Assembly: GCF_002873335.1 (NCBI RefSeq)
Contig: NZ_MCUW01000068.1
Location: 1-64,000 of the forward strand
DNA from: Vibrio sp. 10N.286.49.B1
Lineage (GTDB): Bacteria; Pseudomonadota; Gammaproteobacteria; Enterobacterales; Vibrionaceae
Direction of reading: 5' to 3'
Length of the DNA: 64,000 bases
Numbering within the stretch: the first letter of the stretch is position 1; every line of letters begins with the position of its first letter. Below, in pieces: positions 43,201 through 51,688 of the stretch. The notes below the pieces were generated by a model. That model searched no databases and was not told where the DNA came from. It was given only the letters and a program-made list of their open reading frames with translations. Both the position numbers and the translations under genes were made by a program.

Positions 43201-44046
43201 GTTTAAAGCAATATTGCCTGACAGCGATGCGTCGATCTGCGGCATATCTAATTCAAGGGTTTTGACACGCACATCATGCTTACCAGCAGAGCCCTGCAAC
43301 CCCAAATGATTAACGATCATAGGCTCTTCTTGTTGAAGAGTAAAATCGTAAATATCAATACGTGTAATCTCGACTAACAAGGGTATGAGCACTTCTGGAA
43401 GCTGAATTGCTTGTTTCGTTTGTTCTTCTTGAGGCGCTTGCGCAGTTGTCGGTTCAGGCACCTCCGGCGCGGCATCGCTCGCAGGTAAAGACACCACTGG
43501 TGTTGTAAGCTGTGTTTTACCAATCGAAAGCTTTGAACCCGTCATTGCTAATGAGGTAGTAAAGGTACCCCAGCTAACGTTAGTGCCCAAAATATTAAGT
43601 TTGATATCACTTAAGTTCACCGTACCAATGGCCAACGGAATGGGTGTCGAGATAGACGTTAACGGCTCACTAGGCTCTGGAGGAGTATCACTAGGAGCAA
43701 CCTCAGGCATCGAGAAGTCTAAACCTTGAACAGATAACTCGTTAACACAGACTCTGGGATCGCTAAGGCAATTTAAATCCACGGCAAGAGTTAATGAATC
43801 GGCCTTCAGGTCAATAAACAACGACTCATCCTTAAACGAGACGTTGTTCAGTGTAAACTTAGGAAACAACGCCCCTTCTGCCGACTCTACCTTTAATTCT
43901 GGTAGGGCTTGGTTCGTCCCCCATAAAATCGTGGTTAATCCTTTGTTTGTAAAAAGAACAAACGCAATCAACGCCAAGAGCAATACCAGTAGCGCTGTCA
44001 GTGTCAATGACACCCACTTTGTTACGCGCCAAACTTTTAACATCAT
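40270..44046 (-). CDS. tamB: Translocation and assembly module inner-membrane subunit TamB
   Basis: A 1258-residue AsmA-like protein: an N-terminal membrane anchor (about residues 9-31), a very long repetitive beta region bridging the periplasm, and the conserved C-terminal DUF490 domain (LLRGQDIDGETGGNAL, GVKDLQLDTAGSGDDSQV and terminal VIFLYQFEVE). With TamA it supports outer-membrane protein assembly and phospholipid transport. The start overlaps the tamA stop by 4 bp. Confidence 0.94.
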   Translation of the reverse strand: MMLKVWRVTKWVSLTLTALLVLLLALIAFVLFTNKGLTTILWGTNQALPELKVESAEGALFPKFTLNNVSFKDESLFIDLKADSLTLAVDLNCLSDPRVCVNELSVQGLDFSMPEVAPSDTPPEPSEPLTSISTPIPLAIGTVNLSDIKLNILGTNVSWGTFTTSLAMTGSKLSIGKTQLTTPVVSLPASDAAPEVPEPTTAQAPQEEQTKQAIQLPEVLIPLLVEITRIDIYDFTLQQEEPMIVNHLGLQGSAGKHDVRVKTLELDMPQIDASLSGNIALNNDYPLDIVLNAHLKETDLAGQKLALTADGSVGTLRLNSEFSGIIDAELSGDLQPLEPTLPFDFILTDGKASWPLNGESEYKVAIDKLLAKGSLDGYEINLQTQASGKQIPDVSVDVQGRGDLTQISLETLKLDTLGGSVEGAVMANWEAPVNWKADVALSHIQPGLQWPEAEGDISGQLVTSGELTDAGGWKVQVPKLDIVGILREYPLLIKGQLDASDVTGKGQFKVDTKGLSLAHGPNQLSAKGNLNSAWNMDVAINFPDIAKTVPELQGLLMGNIGLKGKMKEPNISLGLRVEKVKWEQEASIEQLSLSGDAQPLPIEKAKANIRLQASDIQYQDQRIDSVDLALQGTQAEHELNLDMVSSLLSAKLKVIGTLVDKPSLIWSGELASAHFETEQGPLDLQQPIQVKVDVEKQVADVSAHCWAQSSSRICLEKDIQAGASGEALVTLKNFNFEQIKAYVPKQTDLEGTVNATVWAKWAPDVSPELKLDVNIPKGQVTQKLESPLVLGWESIQLKADLANDELNASWLLDVTDNGDLSGKVTLPDVLAEDKQIDGELDLTTFNLDFLKPIVGEFNQLKANLSSSIKIKGDVLHPQVYGDFKIADLSLQGDISPIEVESGDVVLNLDGYDGTLDAKIQTNDGELLVNGDGNWRDLDNWRSKIRVFADELNVDVPPMVKVKVVPDMTIEATPKLAKVTGTIALPWGRITVEELPPSAVAVSGDQVVLNADMTPQEDNEQVPFNIETDVAISIGNDFTVSAFGLKGGLQGKLHVSQKDKGPFVQGEVNIVNGSYSSFGQDLLIDEGKILMTGPVDQPYVNIKAIRNPDTTADDVTAGVKVTGLASEPKIEIFSDPVMQQANALSYLLRGQDIDGETGGNALTTTLIGLSLAKSGKVVGEIGQAFGVKDLQLDTAGSGDDSQVTVSGYVLPGLQVKYGVGIFNSLGEFTVRYRIIEDFYVEAISGLYSSVIFLYQFEVE

Positions 44047-45758
44047 AACTCTGGCCCCAAACTAAAGTGAATTCGCCATTCTGCTTGCGGTTTGTCATCC
44101 AACCCTTTTGCAAAGTCAAATTTAATTGGACCAACCGGAGAGACCCAACGGATTCCGACACCCGCCCCTCGCTTCCAAACAGGCGAATCGTCAAAGGCAT
44201 CACCAATATCAAAGAATGTGGCCGCCCACCAATCGTTGTATATTCGATATTGATATTCTAATGAGCTGGTTGCTAAGTATTGGCCACCCGTTTTATTACC
44301 GGCAGAATCTTCTGGAGAAATACTTTCATAATCGTAACCCCTAATGCTGTTGTCACCACCAGCGTAAAAACGCAATGATGGAGAAAGCTTAGAAGGGTCA
44401 TCGGCGATATTGGCACCCAAGTCAATCTTAAAGAGACCACGATGATTTTCACCAATACTGCTGATCCAGGTAGAGGTGCCTCGCATTCTGAATACTGAGG
44501 TTTCGGAGAGTGCTCGTTTGTCGCCGACCTCAAACATTATGGTTTGCTTGTTACCACTCATCGGCAATACGCCTCCTCGAGAGACGACTCGTGAGTAGGA
44601 CAAGCCCGGCAAAACAAACTGCCCAACATCACCTTCTAAATTTCGTTCGTAGTCTTCAACAAGGTAACGGATATAGGCAGTACGATGCCAACCTCGGTCA
44701 AGCACCCAATGGCGCTCAAATGCTAGGTTAGATTCCAAGGTTTTCTTATCACTACGATTGACATTTTTTAGGCCATATTGGATGACGTAATAATCCTTTA
44801 ATACATCGTCTAACGGAATTTTATAAGCTGCTGTGACCTGTTGCTCAGGAATAGAAAGATCGAGGCTGGTATTGAAGCTATGCCCGCGTTGGTTAATCCA
44901 CGGTTTCTTCCATTTGAACTTAACCTTAGCGCCAACATCGGTTGAATAGCCTAAACCGGTTTCAAATTGATTTTTTACTTGTGGCGCCAAGGATACCTTC
45001 ATCGGTATTTCACGGCCGTTACCCACCTGAGTGAGATCAGGTTCAACGAAAACCGAAGAGAACCATTCTGTATTTGACAGGTTTTGGTTATGCTCTCCCA
45101 CCTTCCCGACTTGGTAGAAATCTCCACTTTTATAAGGCTGTAAAGACTGCACTCTATCAATATCGATCTGACTTCCTGTAATCGTTGCCTGCCCAAATTG
45201 ATAGCGAATCCCACTATCAAAATGCAAACGAATAAAAGCTTGGTTGAGCTCAGGAACGACCTCGAGGCGACTCAACGAATAAGTACCATCAAAGTACCCC
45301 TTTCGCAAAGCGAGGTTACGAATGCTAGATTTCAATGAGTCATATTGACTATGGTTAAGAACTTGACCTTCTTTGAGCGGTGTCACTCTGATAAGACGCA
45401 AAAAGTCGGCATCGTCTTTCGCTTCACCTGTCAAAACAATATCCATCAGTTTGACGCGCATAGGTTCGCCCGGCGTTACTGTCACCGTCAACTCATCTTG
45501 CTTGTCGTTCACTGAGAAATCACTTTTGGCGTGGTAGTAGCCTAAAGCACTGAGAGCAACATCAATGTCTTTGGTCAGGCGTGACTGAAAACGCAGTGAT
45601 GTTGAATATTCACTCGGTGAAATGGCAGACACATACGCATCCACATTATCTTGCAAGGGGCCGCTCAATCCATTGATGTTCAGGCTAATCTCATCCTTTG
45701 CCATCACTGACATGGACGCTAGCATAAACATTAGCGGTGGAAAAACTCTCTTTATCAT
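44043..45758 (-). CDS. tamA: Outer-membrane assembly factor TamA
   Basis: A 571-residue BamA-family protein with a signal peptide (residues 1-20), three POTRA domains (about 25-265) and a 16-stranded barrel. The RGYDYESISP motif of the L6 loop and the GIRWVSPVGPIKFDFAKGL end are present. It forms the TAM complex with TamB. Confidence 0.94.
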   Translation of the reverse strand: MIKRVFPPLMFMLASMSVMAKDEISLNINGLSGPLQDNVDAYVSAISPSEYSTSLRFQSRLTKDIDVALSALGYYHAKSDFSVNDKQDELTVTVTPGEPMRVKLMDIVLTGEAKDDADFLRLIRVTPLKEGQVLNHSQYDSLKSSIRNLALRKGYFDGTYSLSRLEVVPELNQAFIRLHFDSGIRYQFGQATITGSQIDIDRVQSLQPYKSGDFYQVGKVGEHNQNLSNTEWFSSVFVEPDLTQVGNGREIPMKVSLAPQVKNQFETGLGYSTDVGAKVKFKWKKPWINQRGHSFNTSLDLSIPEQQVTAAYKIPLDDVLKDYYVIQYGLKNVNRSDKKTLESNLAFERHWVLDRGWHRTAYIRYLVEDYERNLEGDVGQFVLPGLSYSRVVSRGGVLPMSGNKQTIMFEVGDKRALSETSVFRMRGTSTWISSIGENHRGLFKIDLGANIADDPSKLSPSLRFYAGGDNSIRGYDYESISPEDSAGNKTGGQYLATSSLEYQYRIYNDWWAATFFDIGDAFDDSPVWKRGAGVGIRWVSPVGPIKFDFAKGLDDKPQAEWRIHFSLGPEL

Positions 45759-45925
45759 GCTTTATTATCGAGACTGAAATTCGCTATTTTTGTTATTAGT
45801 TTGAATGATAACCTTGTTCAATTTGTAAGTCTTTATCTAACAACCCATACCGATCGAAAAGTATCATTTTCATACGACTGTTAGCGATGTTGTCTCACTA
45901 TAGTAGTCCAAAAAAGGAAGAACTC

Positions 45926-46546
45926 ATGCGAAAAACAGACATGATCACCAAACAACAAGCCCTTCCTGGTAGGGAAAGCGCCATCGCGACAATGGAACCA
46001 CACTATATCTATCATAATGATTTACAGGCGCCTTTAACGAATGATGAAGACAGCATCATTGTCGGCTTAGGGTGTTTTTGGGGAGCAGAGCGAGTGTTTT
46101 GGCAACTACCCGGGGTCACCAATACCTCCGTTGGATACGCGGGAGGGTATACGCCTAATCCGACATACGAGGAGGTTTGTTCCGGTATGACAGGACACAC
46201 AGAGGTCGTCCGCATTGTTTTTGACACAACACAAATCAGTCTTTCGGAGCTTCTTAAAGTGTTCTGGGAAACTCATGATCCGACACAAGGCATGCGTCAA
46301 GGTAATGATGTGGGGACTCAATATCGTTCCGCTATTTATTACCACAATGATGCACAGCGAGATATTATCGAGACAAGCGTTCGTTTGTTTCAGACAGCGC
46401 TGGGGGACTCAAGACCGATTCAAACAGAAATAGCCCTAGCGAGTGACTACTACTTTGCCGAGGTGTATCATCAGCAGTATCTTGCTAAAAATCCAAATGG
46501 GTATTGTGGCATAGGCGGCACTGGCGTTTGTTTTCCACCAGAATAA
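45926..46546 (+). CDS. msrA: Peptide methionine sulfoxide reductase MsrA
   Basis: A 206-residue MsrA that repairs methionine-S-sulfoxide. The active-site motif [11 protein letters not shown] near residue 50 and the GYAGG motif are intact. The start MRKTDM at 45926 follows GGAAGA; an upstream ATG at 45887 lacks a good ribosome site. It is divergent from tamA. Confidence 0.93.
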   Translation: MRKTDMITKQQALPGRESAIATMEPHYIYHNDLQAPLTNDEDSIIVGLGCFWGAERVFWQLPGVTNTSVGYAGGYTPNPTYEEVCSGMTGHTEVVRIVFDTTQISLSELLKVFWETHDPTQGMRQGNDVGTQYRSAIYYHNDAQRDIIETSVRLFQTALGDSRPIQTEIALASDYYFAEVYHQQYLAKNPNGYCGIGGTGVCFPPE

Positions 46547-46581
46547 CGATGCGTAAACCCAAAGGGATGCCCAGTAAACAA

Positions 46582-46611
46582 AAACGCCTCAGAACAAGTC
46601 TGAGGCGTTTT
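46582..46611. terminator. Bidirectional terminator after msrA
   Basis: AAACGCCTCAGA/TCTGAGGCGTTT perfect 12-bp stem between msrA and the convergent 66-residue gene. Confidence 0.85.
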
Positions 46612-46638
46612 AACGCTCGGGATGAGACCGCCTTATAC

Positions 46639-46839
46639 TTACAAAGCTAAGGCAGCAATCTCTCCATTAATTTCTTTAAAAGCATCCAATTTGCGTCGGT
46701 CTTCCATGCCGGGCAACAATACCTTGCCATTATCAAACATGAACAACCCTAGCCCTGCAATAAAAAATTGCCCTTTGAATAACGTTTTGACAAATTTTGC
46801 TATCTGTTTGGGACGATAAACCGTAAATTTTCGCAGCAT
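46639..46839 (-). CDS. Small conserved protein, 66 aa
   Basis: A basic N-terminus with amphipathic helices (MLRKFTVYRPKQIAKFVKTL), a Gly/Phe-rich middle (FFIAGLGLFMFDNGKVLLPG) and a charged end. It may associate peripherally with membrane. It is a monocistronic gene convergent with msrA; the function is unknown. Confidence 0.65.
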   Translation of the reverse strand: MLRKFTVYRPKQIAKFVKTLFKGQFFIAGLGLFMFDNGKVLLPGMEDRRKLDAFKEINGEIAALAL

Positions 46840-47116
46840 AACCTAACCTCAATATCCGTTTGAGTAAATCTAGTGTCAAACACCTTTAAAGTGTCTCGCA
46901 ATATCTTTTGCGTCTGACTAGAAGTATACCTGAACTTTTGTATTAGACAAAACAAAAATTAACATCTTTGCAACAAGTTATAAATCACTGTTATGCTTGT
47001 AGTGATTTTATCAAGTATAGGACATATCTTGGTCAGATCGAACTCTATAAGTTGTAGTTAACCTAAGGCTCGCCTATGGTTAGCCCGAAATCTAATAAAA
47101 ATATGGAAATATAATA

Positions 47117-47668
47117 ATGAAACTAAAGTCTCTCCTGTCATTAACACTTATCTTTATACCTACTCTTGCAATGGCGACGAATGTACAAGTGGGTGGCAAT
47201 GCTCGCTCCGTTTCAGTCAAAGCGCACGGTGAACTTATTTTAGACAGTGATACCATTAATTATACAGAGTGGAAAAGCCAACAAATGCTCGGTAAAGTAC
47301 GCGTCATCCAAGCCATTGCTGGGCGCAGTAGTTCTAAAAAAATGAATGCAGCGTTAATGACGGCCATTACCGACGCTAAATTCCCCGAAGACAGCTATCA
47401 AACCACCACTATTATCAATCAAGACGATGCGATTTGGGGAACCGGATCCTTCGTTAAGTCTTCAGCAGAAGACAGTAAAAAAGAATTCCCTTGGTCTTCA
47501 ATGGTACTCGATGAGCATGGCCTCGTTGCCAATGCATGGCAATTACAAGAAGAAAGTTCTGCCATCATTCTGCAAGATAAGTCAGGTAAAGTCCTGTTTG
47601 TAAAAGAAGGCGTACTGAGCGATGACGAGATTAAATCCGTTCTCGGTTTAATAACACAAAGCTTATAG
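47117..47668 (+). CDS. ytfJ: YtfJ family periplasmic protein
   Basis: A 183-residue protein with a signal peptide (residues 1-20, ALAMA) and a thioredoxin-like YtfJ domain: TEWKSQQMLGKVRVIQAIAG and PWSSMVLDEHGLVANAW are family text. No CxxC is present. The role is unknown. It is monocistronic with a terminator. Confidence 0.85.
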   Translation: MKLKSLLSLTLIFIPTLAMATNVQVGGNARSVSVKAHGELILDSDTINYTEWKSQQMLGKVRVIQAIAGRSSSKKMNAALMTAITDAKFPEDSYQTTTIINQDDAIWGTGSFVKSSAEDSKKEFPWSSMVLDEHGLVANAWQLQEESSAIILQDKSGKVLFVKEGVLSDDEIKSVLGLITQSL

Positions 47669-47684
47669 TCCCTGCGTCATTGGT

Positions 47685-47708
47685 AAAAGGGAGTATGTCT
47701 CCCTTTTA
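47685..47708 (+). terminator. Terminator of ytfJ
   Basis: AAAAGGGAG/CTCCCTTTT stem followed by T/A-rich sequence. Confidence 0.75.
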
Positions 47709-47760
47709 TATTCACAAAAAATAAAAACAATCCTACCGTTTCATCTGGCAAATTCTATCG

Positions 47761-47779
47761 ATTGTTATACTATAACACT
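47761..47779 (+). promoter_or_regulatory. Candidate Zur box upstream of the zrg-type operon
   Basis: The palindrome GTTATACTATAAC (47764-47776) inside an AT-rich context matches the core of gamma-proteobacterial Zur boxes (TGTTATANNATAACA). It lies about 30 bp before the first gene of a zinc-binding protein/ABC transporter operon. Confidence 0.7.
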
Positions 47780-47805
47780 CACTTTTTCATGGAAGAGCGT
47801 AATTC

Positions 47806-48099
47806 GTGCCACATACTCCAGCCACAACATCGAGTACACATTTGTATTATGCGCTCGCATTGAGCCTGCTCTTACTATCGATCAACTTTATTTCAATCGA
47901 CCATCGCTATGATTTTCATGGCGATCATCAACATCATCACTGCGCGCTCTATGCAAAAGGCACACATTCCCTTCCTATTGTTGACCTCAAAGTATCGCCT
48001 ATCGTCACCTACACAGTCTCAACGATAGTGTTGAATCATGGTATCGATAACACGTTGCCTCTTTCTGTTTCAGCCCGATCTCCACCTTCTACGCTGTAA
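47806..48099 (+). CDS. Small His-rich membrane protein, first gene of the zinc operon
   Basis: A 97-residue protein with GTG start (GGAAGAGCG upstream), one N-terminal membrane segment (about residues 14-31) and a His/Asp cluster (DFHGDHQHHHCALY) likely to bind zinc. It directly follows the Zur box. The exact role is not known; it may help deliver zinc to ZrgA. Confidence 0.7.
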   Translation: MPHTPATTSSTHLYYALALSLLLLSINFISIDHRYDFHGDHQHHHCALYAKGTHSLPIVDLKVSPIVTYTVSTIVLNHGIDNTLPLSVSARSPPSTL

Positions 48100-48155
48100 A
48101 CCATACGGCCGACACCAATAAATATATTTACTCAGATTTTTAACAAGGACTCACC

Positions 48156-48800
48156 ATGAAACTACGTATGACTTTACTGGCAACGATGATTGTCTCTTCT
48201 ACGGCAATGGCAAATGACGAATTTCGCCAGCACGATGCTCATGTCCACGGGCAAGTAGCAATGAACATTGCTCAAGACGGTCAAGATTTATTGTTTGAAA
48301 TTACTGCACCAGGTGCTGATGTCGTCGGATTTGAGCATACCGCGAATACTGAGGCTGAAAAAAAGAAGATCGCAAACGCAGAAATGCTCCTAGCAAAAGC
48401 TGATAATATCTTCACGCTACCTAGCTCACTCGGCTGTACTAGTGTTGATACTCACATTGAGCATGGGTTAAGCGCTCACGACGAACACAGTGACCATGAT
48501 GATCACGGACATGACGATCATGAACACGACAAGCATGACGATCATGGACATGACGACCATGGGCACGATAATCACGCCGATCATAGTGACCACGACCACG
48601 ACCACGACCAGCATGATGGACACGGTGAATTCACTGTGCAATATCAATTTACTTGTTCGAACCTGACAGACCTCTCAGAAATTGAAACGCAATGGTTTAC
48701 TCATTTCCCTTCAACTGAGAAGATATCCGTCAACTTGTTTACAGATAAAGGCCAGTCGGCTCGCGAACTGAATTCAACATCGACCACAATCAAATTTTAA
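48156..48800 (+). CDS. zrgA: Zinc-binding periplasmic protein ZrgA (DUF2796-like)
   Basis: A 214-residue protein with a signal peptide (residues 1-20, TAMA). Family text RQHDAHVHGQVAMNIAQDG is followed by a long His/Asp tract (about residues 109-153) and a C-terminal domain with FTCSNLTDLSEIETQWF. The His tract is a zinc sink; in Vibrio such proteins work in Zur-regulated zinc uptake. It is followed by a hairpin and the ABC genes. Confidence 0.75.
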   Translation: MKLRMTLLATMIVSSTAMANDEFRQHDAHVHGQVAMNIAQDGQDLLFEITAPGADVVGFEHTANTEAEKKKIANAEMLLAKADNIFTLPSSLGCTSVDTHIEHGLSAHDEHSDHDDHGHDDHEHDKHDDHGHDDHGHDNHADHSDHDHDHDQHDGHGEFTVQYQFTCSNLTDLSEIETQWFTHFPSTEKISVNLFTDKGQSARELNSTSTTIKF

Positions 48801-48822
48801 ACGCATTCCGTTTGAGTCACCT

Positions 48823-48847
48823 CGCCCTGTATGTTTTATGCAGGGCG
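48823..48847 (+). other. Intercistronic hairpin after zrgA
   Basis: CGCCCTG/CAGGGCG 7-bp stem with an 11-nt loop and no T run. It may reduce readthrough or protect the zrgA mRNA end. Confidence 0.5.
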
Positions 48848-48864
48848 TCGTCAATGAGGTCTTT

Positions 48865-49554
48865 ATGACGAAAGTAATTGAGCTCAGCAATGTCACCTTT
48901 TGCTGGCAAAAAAATCAGCCTCCAACACTTGAGATTCCAGAGCTCATCATTGAGCAAGGCGAACACCTGTTTTTAAAAGGACCAAGTGGTAGTGGAAAAT
49001 CCACATTGTTGAGTCTTCTAACCGGTATTAATACGGCCACATCTGGCGATATAAAAACACTCGGACAATCACTGAGTCAATTATCGTCTCGTCACCGTGA
49101 TCGTTTTCGTGCCGACCACATTGGCTACATATTTCAACAATTTAACTTAATTCCATATTTGTCGGTGATTGACAATGTGACCCTACCTTGCGAGTTCTCT
49201 CAACACCGTCGCAATAAAGTCTCTGGCTCTATTCAAAACGAAGCCAAGCATCTACTTGAACAATTGAGGCTATCAAAAGATTTGTGGGTTAAGCCAGTCA
49301 CTGAACTGAGCATAGGACAGCAGCAAAGAGTCGCGGCGGCACGTGCTTTGATTGGTCAACCCGAGTTTTTAATTGCCGACGAACCCACGTCTGCCCTTGA
49401 TCATGATAACCGAGAAGCATTCATCGAGTTACTCATGGAACAAGCCAATAAAGCGCACTCAACTCTAGTGTTTGTCAGTCACGATCCGAGTCTGGAATCA
49501 CTGTTTAGTCGCAGTGAAAACCTCACCGATCTCAATCAAGCGAGGCAATCATGA
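48865..49554 (+). CDS. ABC transporter ATP-binding protein (LolD/MacB type)
   Basis: A 229-residue ABC ATPase starting at MTKVIELSN. Walker A GPSGSGKST, signature LSIGQQQR and Walker B LIADEPTSALD are intact. It pairs with the FtsX-like permease gene overlapping its end by 4 bp. In this operon it probably serves export or assembly of zinc-uptake components rather than direct zinc import. Confidence 0.88.
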   Translation: MTKVIELSNVTFCWQKNQPPTLEIPELIIEQGEHLFLKGPSGSGKSTLLSLLTGINTATSGDIKTLGQSLSQLSSRHRDRFRADHIGYIFQQFNLIPYLSVIDNVTLPCEFSQHRRNKVSGSIQNEAKHLLEQLRLSKDLWVKPVTELSIGQQQRVAAARALIGQPEFLIADEPTSALDHDNREAFIELLMEQANKAHSTLVFVSHDPSLESLFSRSENLTDLNQARQS

Positions 49555-50810
49555 GTATCACGATTAAACTGGCATGGAAAAGCCTACTCAATCGTAAAAC
49601 CACCGCCATGCTAACGGTCTTGACCGTCGCTATCTCAGTGATTTTATTAATGGGTGTTGAGCGTATTCGAACGCAAGCAAAAAGCAGCTTTGCCAATACT
49701 ATTTCTGGTACAGACCTCATAGTAGGTGGACGTTCGGGTCAAATAAATTTATTGCTATATTCTGTTTTCCGTATTGGCAATGCCACGAATAATATTGACT
49801 GGAAAAGCTATGAAGAATTTAGCCAACACAAGGCTGTGGACTGGACAATTCCAATCTCTCTGGGTGACTCTCATAAAGGTTTCAGGGTCATGGGTACCGA
49901 CCACAGTTATTTTGAGCATTACCAGTATGGCCAAAAACAAGCATTAACCTTTGCCAAAGGCCACGAGTTCAATACGGTATTTGAAACCGTTTTGGGATCG
50001 GATGTCGCAAAGTCATTAGGCTACGACATAGGCAGTGATATCATCATCGCACACGGCATCAGCGATGTGAGCTTTAGTCGTCATGATAACCTTCCCTTTA
50101 CCGTTGTTGGTATCTTAGCGCCAACCGGTACACCCGTCGATAAAACGGTCCATGTCTCACTGGGTGCCATTGAGGCGATTCATGTTGGGTGGGAGTCCGG
50201 TGCTAACCTAGGCAATGCCCCGAGCAAAGCGCAGTTAGAAAAAATGGATTTTCAACCAAAACAAATCACCGCAATGTTGGTTGGTCTAAAGAGTAAGATT
50301 CAGACTTTTGCTTTGCAGCGACAAATCAATACTTATAAACAAGAACCACTGAGTGCCATCATGCCGGGTATTGCTTTGCATGAATTATGGGGACTCATGA
50401 GTGTCGCTGAGCAAGCTTTGCTCATCGTGTCGATCTTTGTAGTGATAGCAGGGTTGATGGGTATGCTGTCTAGCCTACTAACGAGTTTACAAGAACGTCG
50501 ACGTGAGATGGCTATCTTACGAGCAATGGGAGCCAGACCAAGGCATGTCTTTGCCCTACTGGTCAGCGAAGCCACTGTGTTAACAACCATTGGTATCACA
50601 TTGGGTGTTGCAGGGACTTATGCATTATTAGCCATTGCAAGTCCGGTCATTGCGTCGCATTATGGCATCCATATTGCGTTAACAGGCATCACTAGCCATG
50701 AATGGCTATTACTTGGTTTTGTGCAGTTGGCTGGAATCATTATTGGTTTCTTCCCTGCTTTACGCGCCTACCAACAATCTTTAAGTGATGGTATGACCAT
50801 CCGTGTATGA
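49551..50810 (+). CDS. FtsX/MacB-type ABC permease
   Basis: A 419-residue permease with four membrane helices (about 20-40, 285-310, 335-360, 385-405) and a large periplasmic domain between helices 1 and 2 (about 45-280), the MacB/LolC topology. The ERRREMAILRAMGA motif follows helix 2. It overlaps both neighbours, so it is part of the coupled operon. Confidence 0.88.
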   Translation: MSITIKLAWKSLLNRKTTAMLTVLTVAISVILLMGVERIRTQAKSSFANTISGTDLIVGGRSGQINLLLYSVFRIGNATNNIDWKSYEEFSQHKAVDWTIPISLGDSHKGFRVMGTDHSYFEHYQYGQKQALTFAKGHEFNTVFETVLGSDVAKSLGYDIGSDIIIAHGISDVSFSRHDNLPFTVVGILAPTGTPVDKTVHVSLGAIEAIHVGWESGANLGNAPSKAQLEKMDFQPKQITAMLVGLKSKIQTFALQRQINTYKQEPLSAIMPGIALHELWGLMSVAEQALLIVSIFVVIAGLMGMLSSLLTSLQERRREMAILRAMGARPRHVFALLVSEATVLTTIGITLGVAGTYALLAIASPVIASHYGIHIALTGITSHEWLLLGFVQLAGIIIGFFPALRAYQQSLSDGMTIRV

Positions 50811-50820
50811 TGAGACCTTT

Positions 50821-51342
50821 ATGAACCTATTAGTTCGAACGATGTGTGTCTTCACCCTGGCATTTGGAGGGCTCCAGGCTCCTGCAATCGCACAAGAGGA
50901 TGCGCAGACCGATAGTGAAATCTTAACGCTAGATTGGATTGATTTAATCCCAGAAGCAGAGCGTAATCAATTTGATGCGATCGGTATGCCGGTGACGAAT
51001 CACTCTGGCGGGCAGATGGAGCAATCCATGATTGGCTCAGTCAGGCCAGAATTAAATGGCAGTACCGTAAAAATTCCTGGATTTGTGGTTCCACTAGAAG
51101 GAGATGAGGATACGGTTACCGAGTTTCTACTGGTGCCATACTTTGGCGCATGTATTCATGTACCGCCACCGCCACCAAACCAAATCATTTACGTGAAATT
51201 TAAACAAGGTGCCCCTGTGCATCGACTTTGGGATGTCATCTACGTCGTGGGGACATTGAAAACAGAGACCGTCAATTCAGAGCTAGCCGAAACTGGCTAC
51301 TTAATTGAAGGCCTCAGCATTGAAGATTACGATGACAACTAG
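50821..51342 (+). CDS. DUF3299 family periplasmic protein
   Basis: A 173-residue protein starting MNLLVRTMC with a signal peptide (to about residue 25). The family hallmark LVPYFGACIHVPPPPPNQII lies near residue 105 with its conserved Cys and proline run. It is the last gene of the zinc-regulated operon and overlaps the permease gene in a longer frame. The role is unknown; the Cys suggests metal or redox chemistry. Confidence 0.8.
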   Translation: MNLLVRTMCVFTLAFGGLQAPAIAQEDAQTDSEILTLDWIDLIPEAERNQFDAIGMPVTNHSGGQMEQSMIGSVRPELNGSTVKIPGFVVPLEGDEDTVTEFLLVPYFGACIHVPPPPPNQIIYVKFKQGAPVHRLWDVIYVVGTLKTETVNSELAETGYLIEGLSIEDYDDN

Positions 51343-51394
51343 AATCTACGCAACAATTGCGTAACGAAAACAACAGTTTGCTAGTGTATCTCAT

Positions 51395-51499
51395 TTAGCC
51401 AATGTAGGTAGAGAGATACGCTAGCACGCCAATGTAAACACAGAGCAACAGGGCTGTTGAGATGTGTTTCTTGAATTTATACTCTCTTGAGTAATTCAT
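51395..51499 (-). CDS. 34-residue single-span membrane protein
   Basis: On the minus strand a strong GGAGGGAG lies four bases before ATG at 51499. The product is MNYSREYKFKKHISTALLLC followed by VYIGVLAYLSTYIG: a basic N-terminus then one membrane helix. Its stop sits in a near-perfect 13-bp inverted repeat (about 51380-51426) that can act as terminator. It is too short for standard annotation. The function is unknown. Confidence 0.55.
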   Translation of the reverse strand: MNYSREYKFKKHISTALLLCVYIGVLAYLSTYIG

Positions 51500-51688
51500 A
51501 AACTCCCTCCTTACTCACCCACTAAATTTAACAAATATTTATCATTTATCCTAGGTTTTTTTACAACCTAACCCCTCTAATTATTAAAGCGGAAAATAGC
51601 TCACATAAATAGCACTAGTCATTTTGAGCAAACCCCGTTAAATTTATGACTTCCCTTCACTCTTATTCAGACGGTTAAGTGCATAACT

